A stretch of DNA of 64,000 bases from Kalaharituber pfeilii. Its lineage: Eukaryota; Ascomycota; Pezizomycetes; Pezizales; Pezizaceae. Position 1 is the first letter of the stretch. The number at the start of each line of letters is the position of its first letter. The position numbers and the translations under genes were made by a program. The stretch is from assembly GCA_015179045.1 (NCBI GenBank), contig WHUZ01000110.1:1-64000 (forward strand), in the 5' to 3' direction. Below are positions 10,748 to 21,487 of the stretch, piece after piece. Below the pieces are notes generated by a model. The model was not told the DNA's origin, did no database searches, and saw only the letters and a list, made by a program, of their open reading frames with translations.

Positions 10748-12403
10748 ATGATTCTTCTATATGGCTATCATACTTCAATCATTGATGGAAGAGATCCTTT
10801 TTCCTCCAATATTACTAATCACTATGCACTTATTCTGCTACTTGCCGTTAAGGTATCATCGGCCGATCTGGTTAAACATTTGTTGCAAATGGAGCAATAT
10901 CAGCCTGTTGACAACAGCCATTTTCTTGGGATGGTTGCAGTTGCAGCACAGATATTTCTGAGCGACCAGCCACAGAAAATGTATGACGCTTCTCATGGTA
11001 CCAGTGCTGACTGTGAACAACCATTACTACAGTGGATGCTCCACGGCTACCAAGGACTGGCAGCATATTTGCTAAAGGAGAAAGGACTAACTCCGTCAAG
11101 AGAGGGCCTTACAAGTTGGTTATCCCCAGAAAGCATTATATCCAATGGACGAGATGAATTGTTTACCCTTTGGCTCCAAGATGGAACACCTTGGAAGTCT
11201 GCCGAGCATTGGATGGTACCGTTCCTGGCAGCTTCCAAGGGCAGGCAAGCTATTGTTGCACACCTTCTTGATCGTGGAATCATCGACATAGAGGCCAAAG
11301 ACGACAAGTCTATGACACTGCTGCATCACGCCGCCCATGCTGGACGTGAAGAAGTTGTCAGATTGCTGCTTGACCGCGGAGGGAATAGCTCTTCCAAGGC
11401 GGAAAATGACTGGACGCCGCTGCATTATGCTATCAGGGCTGGTTCTGTTACGAAAGATAACCAATCGATCTTTTGTTCCTTACACCAGAGCTTTTTCCCG
11501 GCTCTGCGCGCTGCGCAACAATTTAGGGTTGAGCCCCCTTGCGATCAATGCGTGCAATGTCAGGTGACCACCCTGAAAGGGACGGAGGCAGTAGCCAACC
11601 TACTGCTACACCGCGGAGCAGACATTGAAGCTACGGATGCATTTGGATGGACACCACTGCATTGGGCTGTCGCCTCCGGGCGCATCTCAATCCTTAATTT
11701 GCTAATCGATGGAGGAGCCAACATTCACTGCAACACTAATGCAGACAAGACGACACCATTGCACGTTGCTGCGATGCATAATCGGTCGTGGCAAGCAATT
11801 AGCGTACTACTGGATCGCGGAGCTGATATAGAAGCTAGGGACAACTTGCAACGAACACCACTATTCTGTGCTGCCGAATTTCGCAACACCGCAGTCCTTG
11901 AGCAGCTAGTCATGAGTGGAGCTGATATCCACACTAGAAATTACGACACGATGACGCCACTGCACGCGGCTGCTGCAGGAGGGGGAACCGCAGAAGCCAG
12001 GGTACTCCTAGAATATGGAGCTAACATTGATGCCGAGGGTGCATGGAAACAAACACCACTGCACCGTGCTGCTGCTTGTAGGCATCCTACAATGGTTAAG
12101 CTTCTGCTTGACAACGGTGCCAATATAGACAGTAAGGATATGTTGCAAATGACCGCACTGGACTATGCAATTGAATATTTACATAGCGACGTAGTTGAGC
12201 TGCTCGAAAGTTATCAGGTGAACAGGAACAAGAATGCAAACACCAAGACACCTGAGGAGGGGAGCTACACTCGGGCCACTTCTCAAGAAGCGGACGGGTC
12301 ATGCGGCGGAATTTTTTTAGCGCCAGACAGAAGAGAGATTGCGGCTGAGATGTATGTGCAAGGTATGGCGAGGAAGATGTCTGAGAGGAACGGGAGGCAG
12401 TAG
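10748..12403 (+). CDS. ankyrin-repeat protein (3' part of the gene starting at 8724)
   Basis: An open frame of 551 codons. About eight ankyrin repeats run from residue ~180 to ~500, with the TPLHxAA...LLxxGAxI pattern (for example TPLHWAVASGRISILNLLID and TPLHAAAAGGGTAEARVLLE). One repeat is broken by 39 residues with no ankyrin pattern. That segment (11447-11563) starts GTTACG and ends CAG, so it is probably a phase-0 intron of 117 bp. Removing it restores a normal repeat. The C terminus is Thr/Glu-rich and ends in a basic tail. Ankyrin arrays bind other proteins and, in fungal STAND-like receptors, are thought to sense ligands. The first codon here is only the first ATG in frame; the true 5' end is probably upstream. 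Confidence 0.7.
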   Translation: MILLYGYHTSIIDGRDPFSSNITNHYALILLLAVKVSSADLVKHLLQMEQYQPVDNSHFLGMVAVAAQIFLSDQPQKMYDASHGTSADCEQPLLQWMLHGYQGLAAYLLKEKGLTPSREGLTSWLSPESIISNGRDELFTLWLQDGTPWKSAEHWMVPFLAASKGRQAIVAHLLDRGIIDIEAKDDKSMTLLHHAAHAGREEVVRLLLDRGGNSSSKAENDWTPLHYAIRAGSVTKDNQSIFCSLHQSFFPALRAAQQFRVEPPCDQCVQCQVTTLKGTEAVANLLLHRGADIEATDAFGWTPLHWAVASGRISILNLLIDGGANIHCNTNADKTTPLHVAAMHNRSWQAISVLLDRGADIEARDNLQRTPLFCAAEFRNTAVLEQLVMSGADIHTRNYDTMTPLHAAAAGGGTAEARVLLEYGANIDAEGAWKQTPLHRAAACRHPTMVKLLLDNGANIDSKDMLQMTALDYAIEYLHSDVVELLESYQVNRNKNANTKTPEEGSYTRATSQEADGSCGGIFLAPDRREIAAEMYVQGMARKMSERNGRQ

Positions 12404-12404
12404 A

Positions 12405-12826
12405 CCGGAAAATTGAGAAAGGGCAGTGGCAATGTTGTTGAGGTCTGGTTGATTGGAGTCAGAGACGCCTGTTCGATCGGTCGAGGGATGTTGTATTTTC
12501 TGAACCATCTTTCCTTTGCGAGTGATTTCGGCTCTGCCCTAGTGCTATTGAGGCTACAAACAAATAGTACACTAACTTTGTTGATTACTATCGTTAATTT
12601 TCCTGAACATAAGGAAGATGAGCGGACGGGGTTGACCCCCCGATTGGGCGTGCAATGCTGGAATGACTGTGTAGGCGTATACTTCTTTATGTCCTGTGGC
12701 ATCACTGTCGTCTGTAGTCTCATGCCAAGACCCTCTGGTTGCCAAAGTACTTACCCTGGAAGCGGGTGCGGATTGCATCTCCAACATCTGTTGAAAATGG
12801 TGCAGCGTCCAGTCTTTCCACCACCT
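12405..12826. other. unrecognised region 3' of the ankyrin gene
   Basis: Probably 3' UTR and intergenic DNA. No feature recognised. Confidence 0.3.
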
Positions 12827-12839
12827 TGTCTCACTCTGT

Positions 12840-12896
12840 TTTTTTTTGTTTTTTTTATTTCATTAATCGCGTGCCGCCCTTGGGGCTATGGCGATG
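12840..12896 (-). mobile_element. family A micro-retroposon
   Basis: 57 bp: T run, ATTTCATTAATCGCGTGCCG, then CCCTTGGGGCTATGGCGAT. The direct repeat TGTCTCACTCTGT flanks it (12827-12839 and 12897-12909). The base pair closing the hairpin is A-T here (ATCGC/GCGAT). Confidence 0.9.
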
Positions 12897-13489
12897 TGTC
12901 TCACTCTGTAATGTTCTACCACTTTCTATGTTCTAAGAATACCTCATGTAATCTAGATGTTTCCGTCTCTACGTTCTTTACTCTTGATGTTTTCAGATAT
13001 TTTTAGAGTCATGTGACCGTCAAGTTACATACACGTGACTTGCTCTTTCATTCCTTATTTGGAAATATCTACATTCTCTTTGTAGATCCCAATTATAAGT
13101 ACGTCTCGAACTTCCTCCTGTACGTAGGTTGAACTTCAATCAATTGACTTTGTCCTTCCTTTAACAACATCATCCTTCTCAGACACTCTATCGTCATTCT
13201 TTTTCAAAATAGGTCCAGGACCAAGACATGCTTTGCCAGTTCATCAAGTTCCCCAAATCCTGATTTAATTGGGCTCAGATTAAGAGTTAAACAGTCAAAG
13301 CTGGTCCTCTACAAAATGACTGGAGTACGACTACTTTGCGTCTCGATGAAAAGGACGAACGGAAGCTAAACAAGACAAGGACTATGTTTGAGAAAACCTT
13401 CCAATACAAAAGCCCAGTGTTCCGAACCGGCCGACCAGGCCATGCCATTCAGGCCAGTCCAGAACAAAGTGAATTAATATAGCTATGTG

Positions 13490-13975
13490 CATGTCAGAAG
13501 AATAGGTGGTGAAAGAAATATATGCAGTATCTGAAAGAATAATGGGCAGGAAAATAAAGACAACTGAAAAGAATGAGAGGTGGTTTTTTTTTTTTTTTTT
13601 TTTTATTTCATTACTCGCGTGCCGCCCTATGGGCTATGGCGAGGTATATATAAATTAGAGCTAACACTAAAAGACTGACTAAAACTAAATACAAGTATTG
13701 CCCGCTTGTCCTCCGTGATGCGGGTAGAAAAACACCCAACGTCTATTTCCTTCCCCTGTAATGAGAGGTGGTGAAATAAACACGCATTTCACGTGATATG
13801 TGCCTCAATCTGAAAGCATACTAGATTGCGAAATAAACACACGTGGAAAGATATTAAGTAGTGAAATAAATACATGCGGTATATGACCTCAATTTGAAAG
13901 AATAAAAAGTGGGCGAAATAAATACATGCAAAAAAGAATAATAGGTGAAATGAATAAACACGTATGTGACTGTAG
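13490..13975. repeat. degenerate tandem repeat (GTGAAATAAAYACATG-like units)
   Basis: Units of roughly 45-60 bp recur with motifs GAATAxxxGGTGAAATAAA, ACATGCxGTAT and CCTCAATxTGAAAG. A 175-bp LINE-A tail insertion (13585-13759) interrupts the array. Confidence 0.6.
13585..13759 (-). mobile_element. LINE-A 3' tail insertion (175 bp)
   Basis: T run, family A hairpin, then about 120 bp of a 3' UTR containing GCCCGCTTGTCC and TGATGCGGGTAG. Similar UTR motifs occur at 19068, 23807 and 54176. The direct repeat AATGAGAGGTGGT is at 13572-13584 and 13760-13772. Confidence 0.85.
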
Positions 13976-14029
13976 TCTTTGTGTGTGGATATATGTTGGA
14001 GATTAAATACTAAAATAATAGACCTAAAT

Positions 14030-14700
14030 AGCCGGGACAGGTCTGGACTGTCTGGGCCGGCCTGGACCACCTGGACCGTCTGAAACGGCCTGAATAGCAT
14101 CCACCAATCAGTAACTGGAATTTGGCCTCTAATCATCAAGATCAGCCTACATCCGCGGAAACTATAACCAATTAACAGCTGAAGTACCCCCTTGGCTTAT
14201 CTGTATTTATAGACCATGTAGTATTCGTAATGATTGCCCGAATTGAGTAATTTCCATTGTGGTACAGCCAACACGAGGTCATCTTGCCACTGTACTTAAC
14301 ATCTAAAGTTGTCATAATAACCTTTGGCCAATTTCCCAGAGTATATGTACTGTCGGTGCGAAACTGAGAAAGTGAAATTGAGCAGATATTGACTGCGAAA
14401 AGTGGAGGGAGAATATACTGTACTCTGCTATGGTGAGTTAGATTCGGAAGGTACCCACCTGTACATAGATGACCAGAACGAGAATACAGAATACAGAAGA
14501 CAGAACACAGTAAAAACAGAGCGCAAAGTGAACTGAACTCTCTAATGAAATAACTCGCTCAGCACACAGGCACAAACTGGTAATGCTATTAGTATTTGCA
14601 TGAACTGGTCTGCCTGAATCGGCCTGCATGTTTCAGACCGGTCCAGGCCATCAAACCTCCATTGGGGCCGCCCCAGGCGGTTTCAGGCCTGGCCAGTTGG
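14030..14700. repeat. GGCC/CTGG-rich simple-pattern sequence at both ends of a 0.6-kb interval
   Basis: Both 14035-14100 and 14598-14700 are built from short GGCCTG, CCAGG and CCGGTC-type words. The sequence between them (14110-14590) has no recognised gene. The blocks could be arms of a degenerate inverted repeat. Confidence 0.4.
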
Positions 14701-15204
14701 GAACACTGCGAAAGCCACATCCACATCCGGTGCAAATGAGATCGGGGATGGAAACGAGGCAAGTTACTATCCTAATACCTGAGAGCAAACTAGGCGGTCA
14801 CAGGTGGCACTGTTGGTATTTGGATTTGTGGGACGGTTGTTGGTAGCTTTAAAACTGAGCGGAGACGAAGGCAGGAAGCGAAATGAGGATTGCGAGGCCG
14901 TGGAGGATAACAAAACAGGCGCAAGAAAGAAACGGTCGTCGGGGGGGGAGCACAAGAACAGAGAATGCTTTCTTCAGATTCCAGAGCCACGCGGGAGATA
15001 CCAGCAGCCTCACGAGAGCGGATGAACAAGTCGAAATCGAGCTCAGAGCGACTCAAAACAAAAGGGTTATGCTCGTCATTTCTCGCCACGGCCACTCCGC
15101 CATCCATCCTTCGGACTAGAATCGAAGTTCGTGAATAAACGAACTCCATTACTGCCTCTGCACCACACCATGCAATATTGCTCCGCGCTTCTACTTCCTC
15201 TACT

Positions 15205-15245
15205 CTCGTCATAGCCCATAGGGCGGCATGCGAGTAATCAAAAGA
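15205..15245 (+). mobile_element. family A hairpin remnant
   Basis: TCGTCATAGCCCATAGGGCG followed by GCATGCGAGTAATC and a broken A tail. No clear target repeat, so this is probably an old insertion. Confidence 0.6.
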
Positions 15246-15417
15246 AAGGCACCGATCCACCACCTCTATACCCCGCGAGGTTCAACTTAATACTCCCCTG
15301 CTCGGTTTGCGCGTCCAGTTCATATACTCATCTTATATAACTCACCAATTTCACATTCAGTCTTGTCTTCCATGCCGTGCGTTTGGATATCAGCATCGCT
15401 AGCTATGATAATTATCC

Positions 15418-15519
15418 TAAAGCCTGCCTCCGGGCTTTGAGGGTCTAGACCCAGGGGCCCTGCCATGGCGAACAGCTACAAGCGGGGTCATGTGATATAA
15501 AAAAAAAAAAAAAAAAAAA
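15418..15519 (+). mobile_element. family B 3' tail insertion (102 bp)
   Basis: Starts AAAGCCTGCCTCCGGGCTTT, continues through CCAGGGGCCCTGCCATGGCG to the A tail, and is flanked by GATAATTATCC at 15407-15417 and 15520-15530. It is longer than most family B insertions and shows the sequence just upstream of the hairpin. Confidence 0.88.
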
Positions 15520-15530
15520 GATAATTATCC

Positions 15531-18500
15531 CCCATTACCCTGAATCAAAAGTGCCGACGTGCACATCCACAGTCCCCACAGACCTAACGCCCACACACAG
15601 CAATACCAACGATAGAACGCTAGATAGATGAGAGCAGAAGGCGCTGACCCCCCCCCCCCGCTTCGCACGCTATGCCCGCAGGGAGAAGCAGCAATACATA
15701 ACGAAGCACAGGCATTAGGTTTCTTTATCACCCGTAAAACTGACAAGTAGCTCCACAACTACCCCTACACCAGACCCAGACGCGGTTATCCTCTCCATGA
15801 TATTGCCCTCAGCACGTGCGCAGGTGGTCACAATACTCCATCAACCACAGGGCAAAAAACGCACACTATTTACTACGAAATCTGAGCTTTCAGCGGCTCC
15901 GCAGACGTGGTTGAGCGGGGAATATCTCTCTCCCGGAGGCAGTGGAGAAGGTGACAATCGACTCCAGTTTACTTGTAGTTAGAAGCTACGGGAAAGGGGA
16001 GGTGAAACCGTGTGTTGTAATTGATTGTGATTTATCATGAATTATATGTTTGTATACCATACAGTGTAATCAAATTACGAAGCTGACAGCGTACATGTTG
16101 TGTAATCCTGTATAAAGAAAGATAACAAATACACAAAGCGAAAAGACAGCAAAGACTAGGCAGATTGCCCCCTTCTCTCATGAGGCGGCCTCTCCCCTCG
16201 ACACCTCCGGCGGCTGTATCACTCCGATTGTACTACTTCCAGTGTCCGAATCCTTGCATAGTGTAGCCCGCCGGCAGAACGACAGAACCTAGCATTAGCA
16301 GAATCCCGAAAAAATGCCCACAGTTCCAGCTCTGCATGACCCCCTCCCCCCGCCTCTGTCTCCCCCCCAATCAGCGGATTCGAGGACTTGGGACTGAGAC
16401 TCGTTTACTCGGCTATCGACGGCATGGTCCTTGGAAGCGCATTAGTGACCTTTGGGGGACGGAAGGGAGGAGTGTTAGTCTTGAGAGCAGAATTGGTCTC
16501 ATTCTTTCGAACTGTCAGGGTTCTTAATTTTTTTTTTTTCCACTTTCCACCATGGAAATTGTTCTTGCGTAAACACCTGCAGGGGAGCGGGATAGTGCAC
16601 ACAAACCTATTCTCTATGAGTAACCGCTGCTGTTAATGTTTCCGCGGGACAGGGACTGCAGGGACGTTGAAAACAGGGAGCGTTGGTAGTTCCGTGGTGG
16701 TTTCTGGTTGAGTGGTGTCCGCTGGGACAAGGTTTCTGTTCCCGTCTATTCGATTTTTGGCTGAGAAAGGAGATTGGAATATCCTTCGAAGAAATCTATG
16801 CTAATTTTTGGATAATGATGTAAAACTAGAAGAAGGAATCACGTTCATTCATTCGGGCGGATTTTTGATGAACATATCTGATGTAATGTAACATTGTATT
16901 TTACCTACATCAAGCCGTGCCAGCATAATGTATCAAACAAGAAATAAACAAGTTAATAAAAACAGGAAATCCCATACTTGAGGGTGCCAGATTTTCTCGA
17001 TCAGGGGGTCGCATGGTCACTCTCTGCGTCACCGTCTGTGTTTTGCACCGGGAGACAGGAGGAGTGAGCTTGCCCTGCTCATTCCCTCGTCAGCAAGCTG
17101 CAAACAGACCACGAACTGGCAGACTTACCGCATCACGAGGGCAAAAGCAGATGGATGAGAGCAGAACGATAATCGCGATGATGCTCCTTTTGGTGAAGGT
17201 TGGTAGGAGTGGTGAATGTGGCAGAGTGCGGGGAGCCGGGGATGAAGGAGGGGACAGGAGTGGGTTTCGTGGTCTGACTTCGCTGTGGTGTTCTCTGCCT
17301 GAAAAGATAGGCGGCCTCCTGCAGCGATGCCATTAAAGAGCAAGCTGACCTGCTAATTGGGGCGAAGCGCATGGTGAAGAACAGAATGACGATAGTGATG
17401 ATAGTGGTGGTAATGAGGAGCTGTTGGTCTATTTGTGGTGATAATCCCGGTGGTGATGGTGATCAAGGGAGGGGTGAGGTGGAGATCAAGGATGGGGAGC
17501 ATGGAAGGCTCAGCTGGTCAGCAGGAAGCAAGATGTTAACTCGTCCTGGCAGCCATAAAGAGGCGGAATGGCAGTGACGTGTGCGCTGATGGGTACTGGT
17601 TGTGATTGTGGTCAACCGTGAGGAAGCGGAGGATGGGAAAGGAAGAAGTGTTTGATGGAGGAGGAAGAGGGCGGTCTTGCTTCAGTGAGGCGCCCTCTCC
17701 CTGAAGGGGCAGGCGGGCTCGTGCAGTCCTGGCCATTTGCACATTTGGTCATTGCTGCCGGAGCCGCTCCTCTGTGCTGAAGGCGCACGTGCAATCTTTT
17801 CAAGGACTGCGGATGTCCCCTACTGACTGCGGATCTCCAGTAGGAGAGGGTGCCAGCTCGCTGCAGCAATGGAAAGTAGGTATCCATTTGTCTGCAGCCG
17901 GGCCTGTTGGCGCGCCTTGGAGACACAGAAATAACATGGACATGCACACATATAGCATGTGGATCCTCTGGCCATGTCAATGCCCTGACAGAGGCATCTA
18001 GTACCTATTTGAGGGAATTATTCAGACTCGCGTGCTAAATATAAAAGTCAGGAGAACCAACCCTTACATTCCAGATGTGACAACATTTGAAGTCCGTGCT
18101 TTCTGGAACATCCAAATGGGAGTGGCATTCGCCAAAGTCATTTCCTGGGACAGGTTAGCCGAAGGAGAAAGGAGGGCTTGAATCACCGATAGACACGTAC
18201 TGATTAAGATGCGTAATGCCATGGTGGACCCCTGTGCGTGCTATAGCCTATGAAATGCCACTGGCAGGCTGGTTAGTTCTCCGCACTGGTGCGTCGTCCC
18301 CGCCGGAGTCTGTCCCGACGCATGTCGCGGCACTGCGTCTGTTTCGTGTGCCTGAGATGTATCGTTGCGGTGTTGGCCGTGGTCTCGATGAGCGTTGGCA
18401 ATGAGGTGGTGGGGTGGGCACGGGTCGATGGCCAAGAGTTACGTGCCCCACAGGCACGTGGAAGCGTTATGGGAATGGAGTACATGAACTTGAAACAAGT

Positions 18501-18610
18501 ATGTACTGATACCCAAGTGTGTAGTACACATGCAATCCAGGGAGTGTTAGTAAGTACTTGTAGGTAGCAAGGAGAGGGGTTGCATACTTCAACTTACCCT
18601 CATACAGATC
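15531..18610. other. 3-kb region without recognised genes
   Basis: Many short overlapping ORFs on both strands, none with a recognisable domain. A C9-10 run lies near 15650. Between 17150 and 17650 TGATGATGGTGGTGATGG-like simple sequence recurs. Single exons of unknown genes cannot be excluded. Confidence 0.3.
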
Positions 18611-18621
18611 TACAGACATAC

Positions 18622-18690
18622 ACTTTTGTTTTTTGTTTTTTGGTCACGTTACCCCGCATGTAGATGTTCGCCATGGCAGGGCCCCTGGGT
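18622..18690 (-). mobile_element. family B micro-retroposon
   Basis: 69 bp, impure T run then the hairpin (CCCCGCATG...GGCAGGG) and CCCTGGGT. The direct repeat TACAGACATAC is at 18611-18621 and 18691-18701. Confidence 0.85.
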
Positions 18691-19067
18691 TACAGACATA
18701 CTTGTACTTACATGTACTTCTCAAGCAGTACCTACGCTTACAGCAAGTGCTGTGGCAACATTTATTGTTGCAAAAGCCAGATGTTGCGGTCGAAATGCAA
18801 GGCACGGGAGGAGTTCAGTGTCATGCCGCAATAGGAAATAACAGGGATTAGTTCTTGGTAACAACCATGCAGTGATCGACCCGAACCACAGAATGCCCTC
18901 GAACCGCCGCCATAGCTCTACATCATTCTATATCATTCTACAGCATTCTACAAGCACTCTTCTATGTCGTCATGTATGTTTCTATTTCCATCTGTCTTCT
19001 TCTATGTCGTCATGTCCAAGTTCACGCAATACTCGTACCTGCTACTTCTGTTCACTCTCGCTCGTCT

Positions 19068-20433
19068 TTTTTTTTTTTTTTTTTATATCAATACTCGCAT
19101 GCCGCCCTGGGGGCTATGGCGAGGGTTTATTAAAACGAAAAGGAACTAAAAACAGCCGATAAGTACATGTAGTGCCCGCGGTGCTCGTACATGATGCGGG
19201 TGAACTGTCAATACGGGATGGTGTCCTTCACTTCCGTCCTCTATCCCATTCGTATTGTCCTGCTCGAAGCCATCTTCCTCCCAGTCTCACCCTGTCTACT
19301 TTCGATGCCTCCTCCAAGTACACCACCACCGAGCTTGTCTTTTTTCCCTCCTCTATCAAAGTTGTCTTCTTCCTCAGCCATCGAATCCCCGTGATCTTTC
19401 CTAGGTCCTGGTTGGCTGCCTCCATCCATCGTCGGACGTTCCCGAGGTCTTTCCTCAGGGCTATCCCGTGGACTACGATGCCGGTCTTTGGGGTGTTGGC
19501 ATCGGGAGTGGTTGGAGGTGAGGATTTGGCTTTGGGGATGTGGGGGGTTTTTTTCTTAGGCGTGGGCTCTGGGGTGGGACTCGGCTTGGGTGTGGGGGTC
19601 GGCGGTCTCTGTCTTGGGGTAGTTGCAGGCACGGTGCCTGCGTTAGTCTGTGGGGTGTTCACCGGGGGTGCGGAGGCTATCTTCTCTGCCTCCTTATCGC
19701 TCAACTGGCGCTTGAGGGCATATGTGTCTTGGCTGGATGGCATTTTGCCCTTGCGCTTCTTGTTCCTGTTCCCGGTTGGCATCGGAGTCGCGGCGGGGAT
19801 CGCTGCGGGAGGGGGGGACGGCTCCTCCGCGAGCGCAGTGTGAATCGGGCTGAAGCCTAGGGCTTCGGATGTGGGCTCCGCCGGCTCCGTGTGTACGCAC
19901 GTGATGGGGCTGAGCCCCAGTGTCTGTGGTGGTGGCGGTGGCGGTGCCAGACCCCATGTACAGTCAGGGTCGTCTAGGTCGTCCGTAAAAGTGAAACAGA
20001 TGAATGACCCTTTCTTCGGGTCGTCCTCGTCGGCAATGTTTGCTTTCCAGTATGAGGCGACATGCCTGAAGAAGGCTCCCTTTGTCTCCTCGTCTAGGTG
20101 ATACCAGTTTGGTATTCGGGGGCGCTTGGGGGGCTCCCCCCGTGGGGGGGCCAGTCTGTATCTGCCCTTCGGCGGCATTGATTGGTGGCGAGGCTGTGTT
20201 TCGCGTCTTCCTATTGGGTCTTGGCGCGGGGGGCAACTGCGGTGGTGAGCTGAAAATCTCCTCAGAGTTTCACCCCGGGGGGAAACTTGTGGGTTGTGGT
20301 TTTGGAGGATAAAAATGAGATCAAAAGACTCAGTGAACTGAGAGCTTTCGATCTATGTAGGTTTCGCTGGGGGGGAGGGCGTGGTTGCGGAGTCGCTTCT
20401 AAACGCTCGTCCTGGGGTGGTTGTTGTTGCCCG
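19068..20433 (-). mobile_element. ORF1-only LINE-A derivative, apparently full length (1366 bp)
   Basis: T run at 19068, family A hairpin (loop CCA), a ~110-bp UTR, one ORF on the minus strand, and a 5' UTR ending at 20433. The flanks TCTCGCTCGTCT (19056-19067) and TCTCTCTCGTCT (20434-20445) differ at one base and fit a target site duplication. The 5' end matches that of the copy at 54176-56423 (GACGAGCGTTTxGAAGCGAC near the end), so the element has a defined 5' border. It has no reverse transcriptase, so an autonomous LINE-A must supply it. Confidence 0.75.
19228..20178 (-). CDS. ORF1 (gag-like) protein of the LINE-A derivative
   Basis: 316 codons. The N terminus is basic (PPKGRYRLAPPRGEPPKRPR), followed by a short acidic/aromatic block, a long Pro/Thr-rich linker (about residues 75-225) with a basic NRNKKRKGK motif, and a C-terminal domain of about 85 residues (IVVHGIALRKDLGNVRRWME ... 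SSVVVYLEE ... GGRWL). The C-terminal domain resembles the nucleic-acid-binding part of Tad-like ORF1 proteins just ahead of their CCHC knuckles, but the frame stops before any knuckle. No frameshift is seen, so it may still be expressed. Confidence 0.65.
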   Translation of the reverse strand: MPPKGRYRLAPPRGEPPKRPRIPNWYHLDEETKGAFFRHVASYWKANIADEDDPKKGSFICFTFTDDLDDPDCTWGLAPPPPPPQTLGLSPITCVHTEPAEPTSEALGFSPIHTALAEEPSPPPAAIPAATPMPTGNRNKKRKGKMPSSQDTYALKRQLSDKEAEKIASAPPVNTPQTNAGTVPATTPRQRPPTPTPKPSPTPEPTPKKKTPHIPKAKSSPPTTPDANTPKTGIVVHGIALRKDLGNVRRWMEAANQDLGKITGIRWLRKKTTLIEEGKKTSSVVVYLEEASKVDRVRLGGRWLRAGQYEWDRGRK

Positions 20434-20445
20434 TCTCTCTCGTCT

Positions 20446-21049
20446 ATATATACCTCTTCTACCCGCCTGTATGTAGTCTCCACTGGTCAACGTACGCTCA
20501 TTCTCTCTTCTACCTTGTCCCTCTCTGTCCCTGCTGTCTCGTAGCACCCGCGATCGTGCCTTCGCCTACTGATCCCAGCATCGCCCTTACATTCAGCACC
20601 GGGCGGGGAGGACTTTGCTAGCAGCGAAAACCCATCCCACCCATTCCCTTGCGAGCGCAACTGCCGCCCGTGAACATATCCCTGAACCCCAAAAGGTACC
20701 CAAAGACTGCGATTAGCGGAAGGTCTCTTCGTCTCCTACATCCTACCTTTCTGTGATTAAAACAATATAAGAATCCGCGAGAGCAACTGCACCCTGCCAA
20801 ACCTGACCCAGCAGACTCATTTCCCGCCAGGACGGGGAAATGGAATCCACCGGGCGGGTCAGAATACGCAGTCCAGATATCTCCTTGGGAATGGGTGCGG
20901 GCGTGTGGCGCGGAGCGCGGTACGGTGCCACGGTATTACATACGACAATACATGCATATCTAACAAAGTGTACTTACGTAAGCAGAGCTAGTGGAAAGCA
21001 ACAAGCACAAAACAAGAATCAAAACACCACTCGGGCGCGTAGCGCCGTC
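20446..21049. other. unrecognised intergenic region
   Basis: No gene recognised. It separates the ORF1-only element from the LINE-B tail insertion. Confidence 0.3.
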
Positions 21050-21060
21050 GGGATATCAAC

Positions 21061-21311
21061 TTTTTTTTTTTTTTTTTTTTTATTTTTTTTTTGGTTTCCA
21101 TCACGTAACCTCGGTTGCAGCGCCAAGCAATGGCAGCCCGGAGACAGGCTTAATAAACAAAGAAATTTCTATCATATCTACTTCTAAAACCTGATTCCAC
21201 AAACCTCCGGACGGTCCAAAACCTGATCCCAGAAACCTCCGGACGGTCCTTCCGGTTTCTGCCTCAGGGAGGCCCACTATATATCTCCATCTCTCCCTCC
21301 CCCCCTCTTCT
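21061..21311 (-). mobile_element. LINE-B 3' tail insertion (251 bp)
   Basis: An interrupted T run, the family B hairpin in the CAGCGCCAAG subfamily form, and 3' UTR like that of LINE-B at 4205. A direct repeat of about 28 bp occurs inside (CCTCCGGACGGTCC twice). The target repeat GGGATATCAAC is at 21050-21060 and 21312-21322. Confidence 0.88.
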
Positions 21312-21487
21312 GGGATATCAACATTGCACACCCTATCTACACTTCTGTTTCGGCAACTCACTCCCCTTGCCCGGGCCCCGCTTCCCATTAGCGCACGTAC
21401 TGTCATATTTCTACGACGCACCAGCAACGACGCCTTGCGGCTCTCACTCCATTCCAGGCCCCTCCTCCCACAACCCGCATCCCCCAG

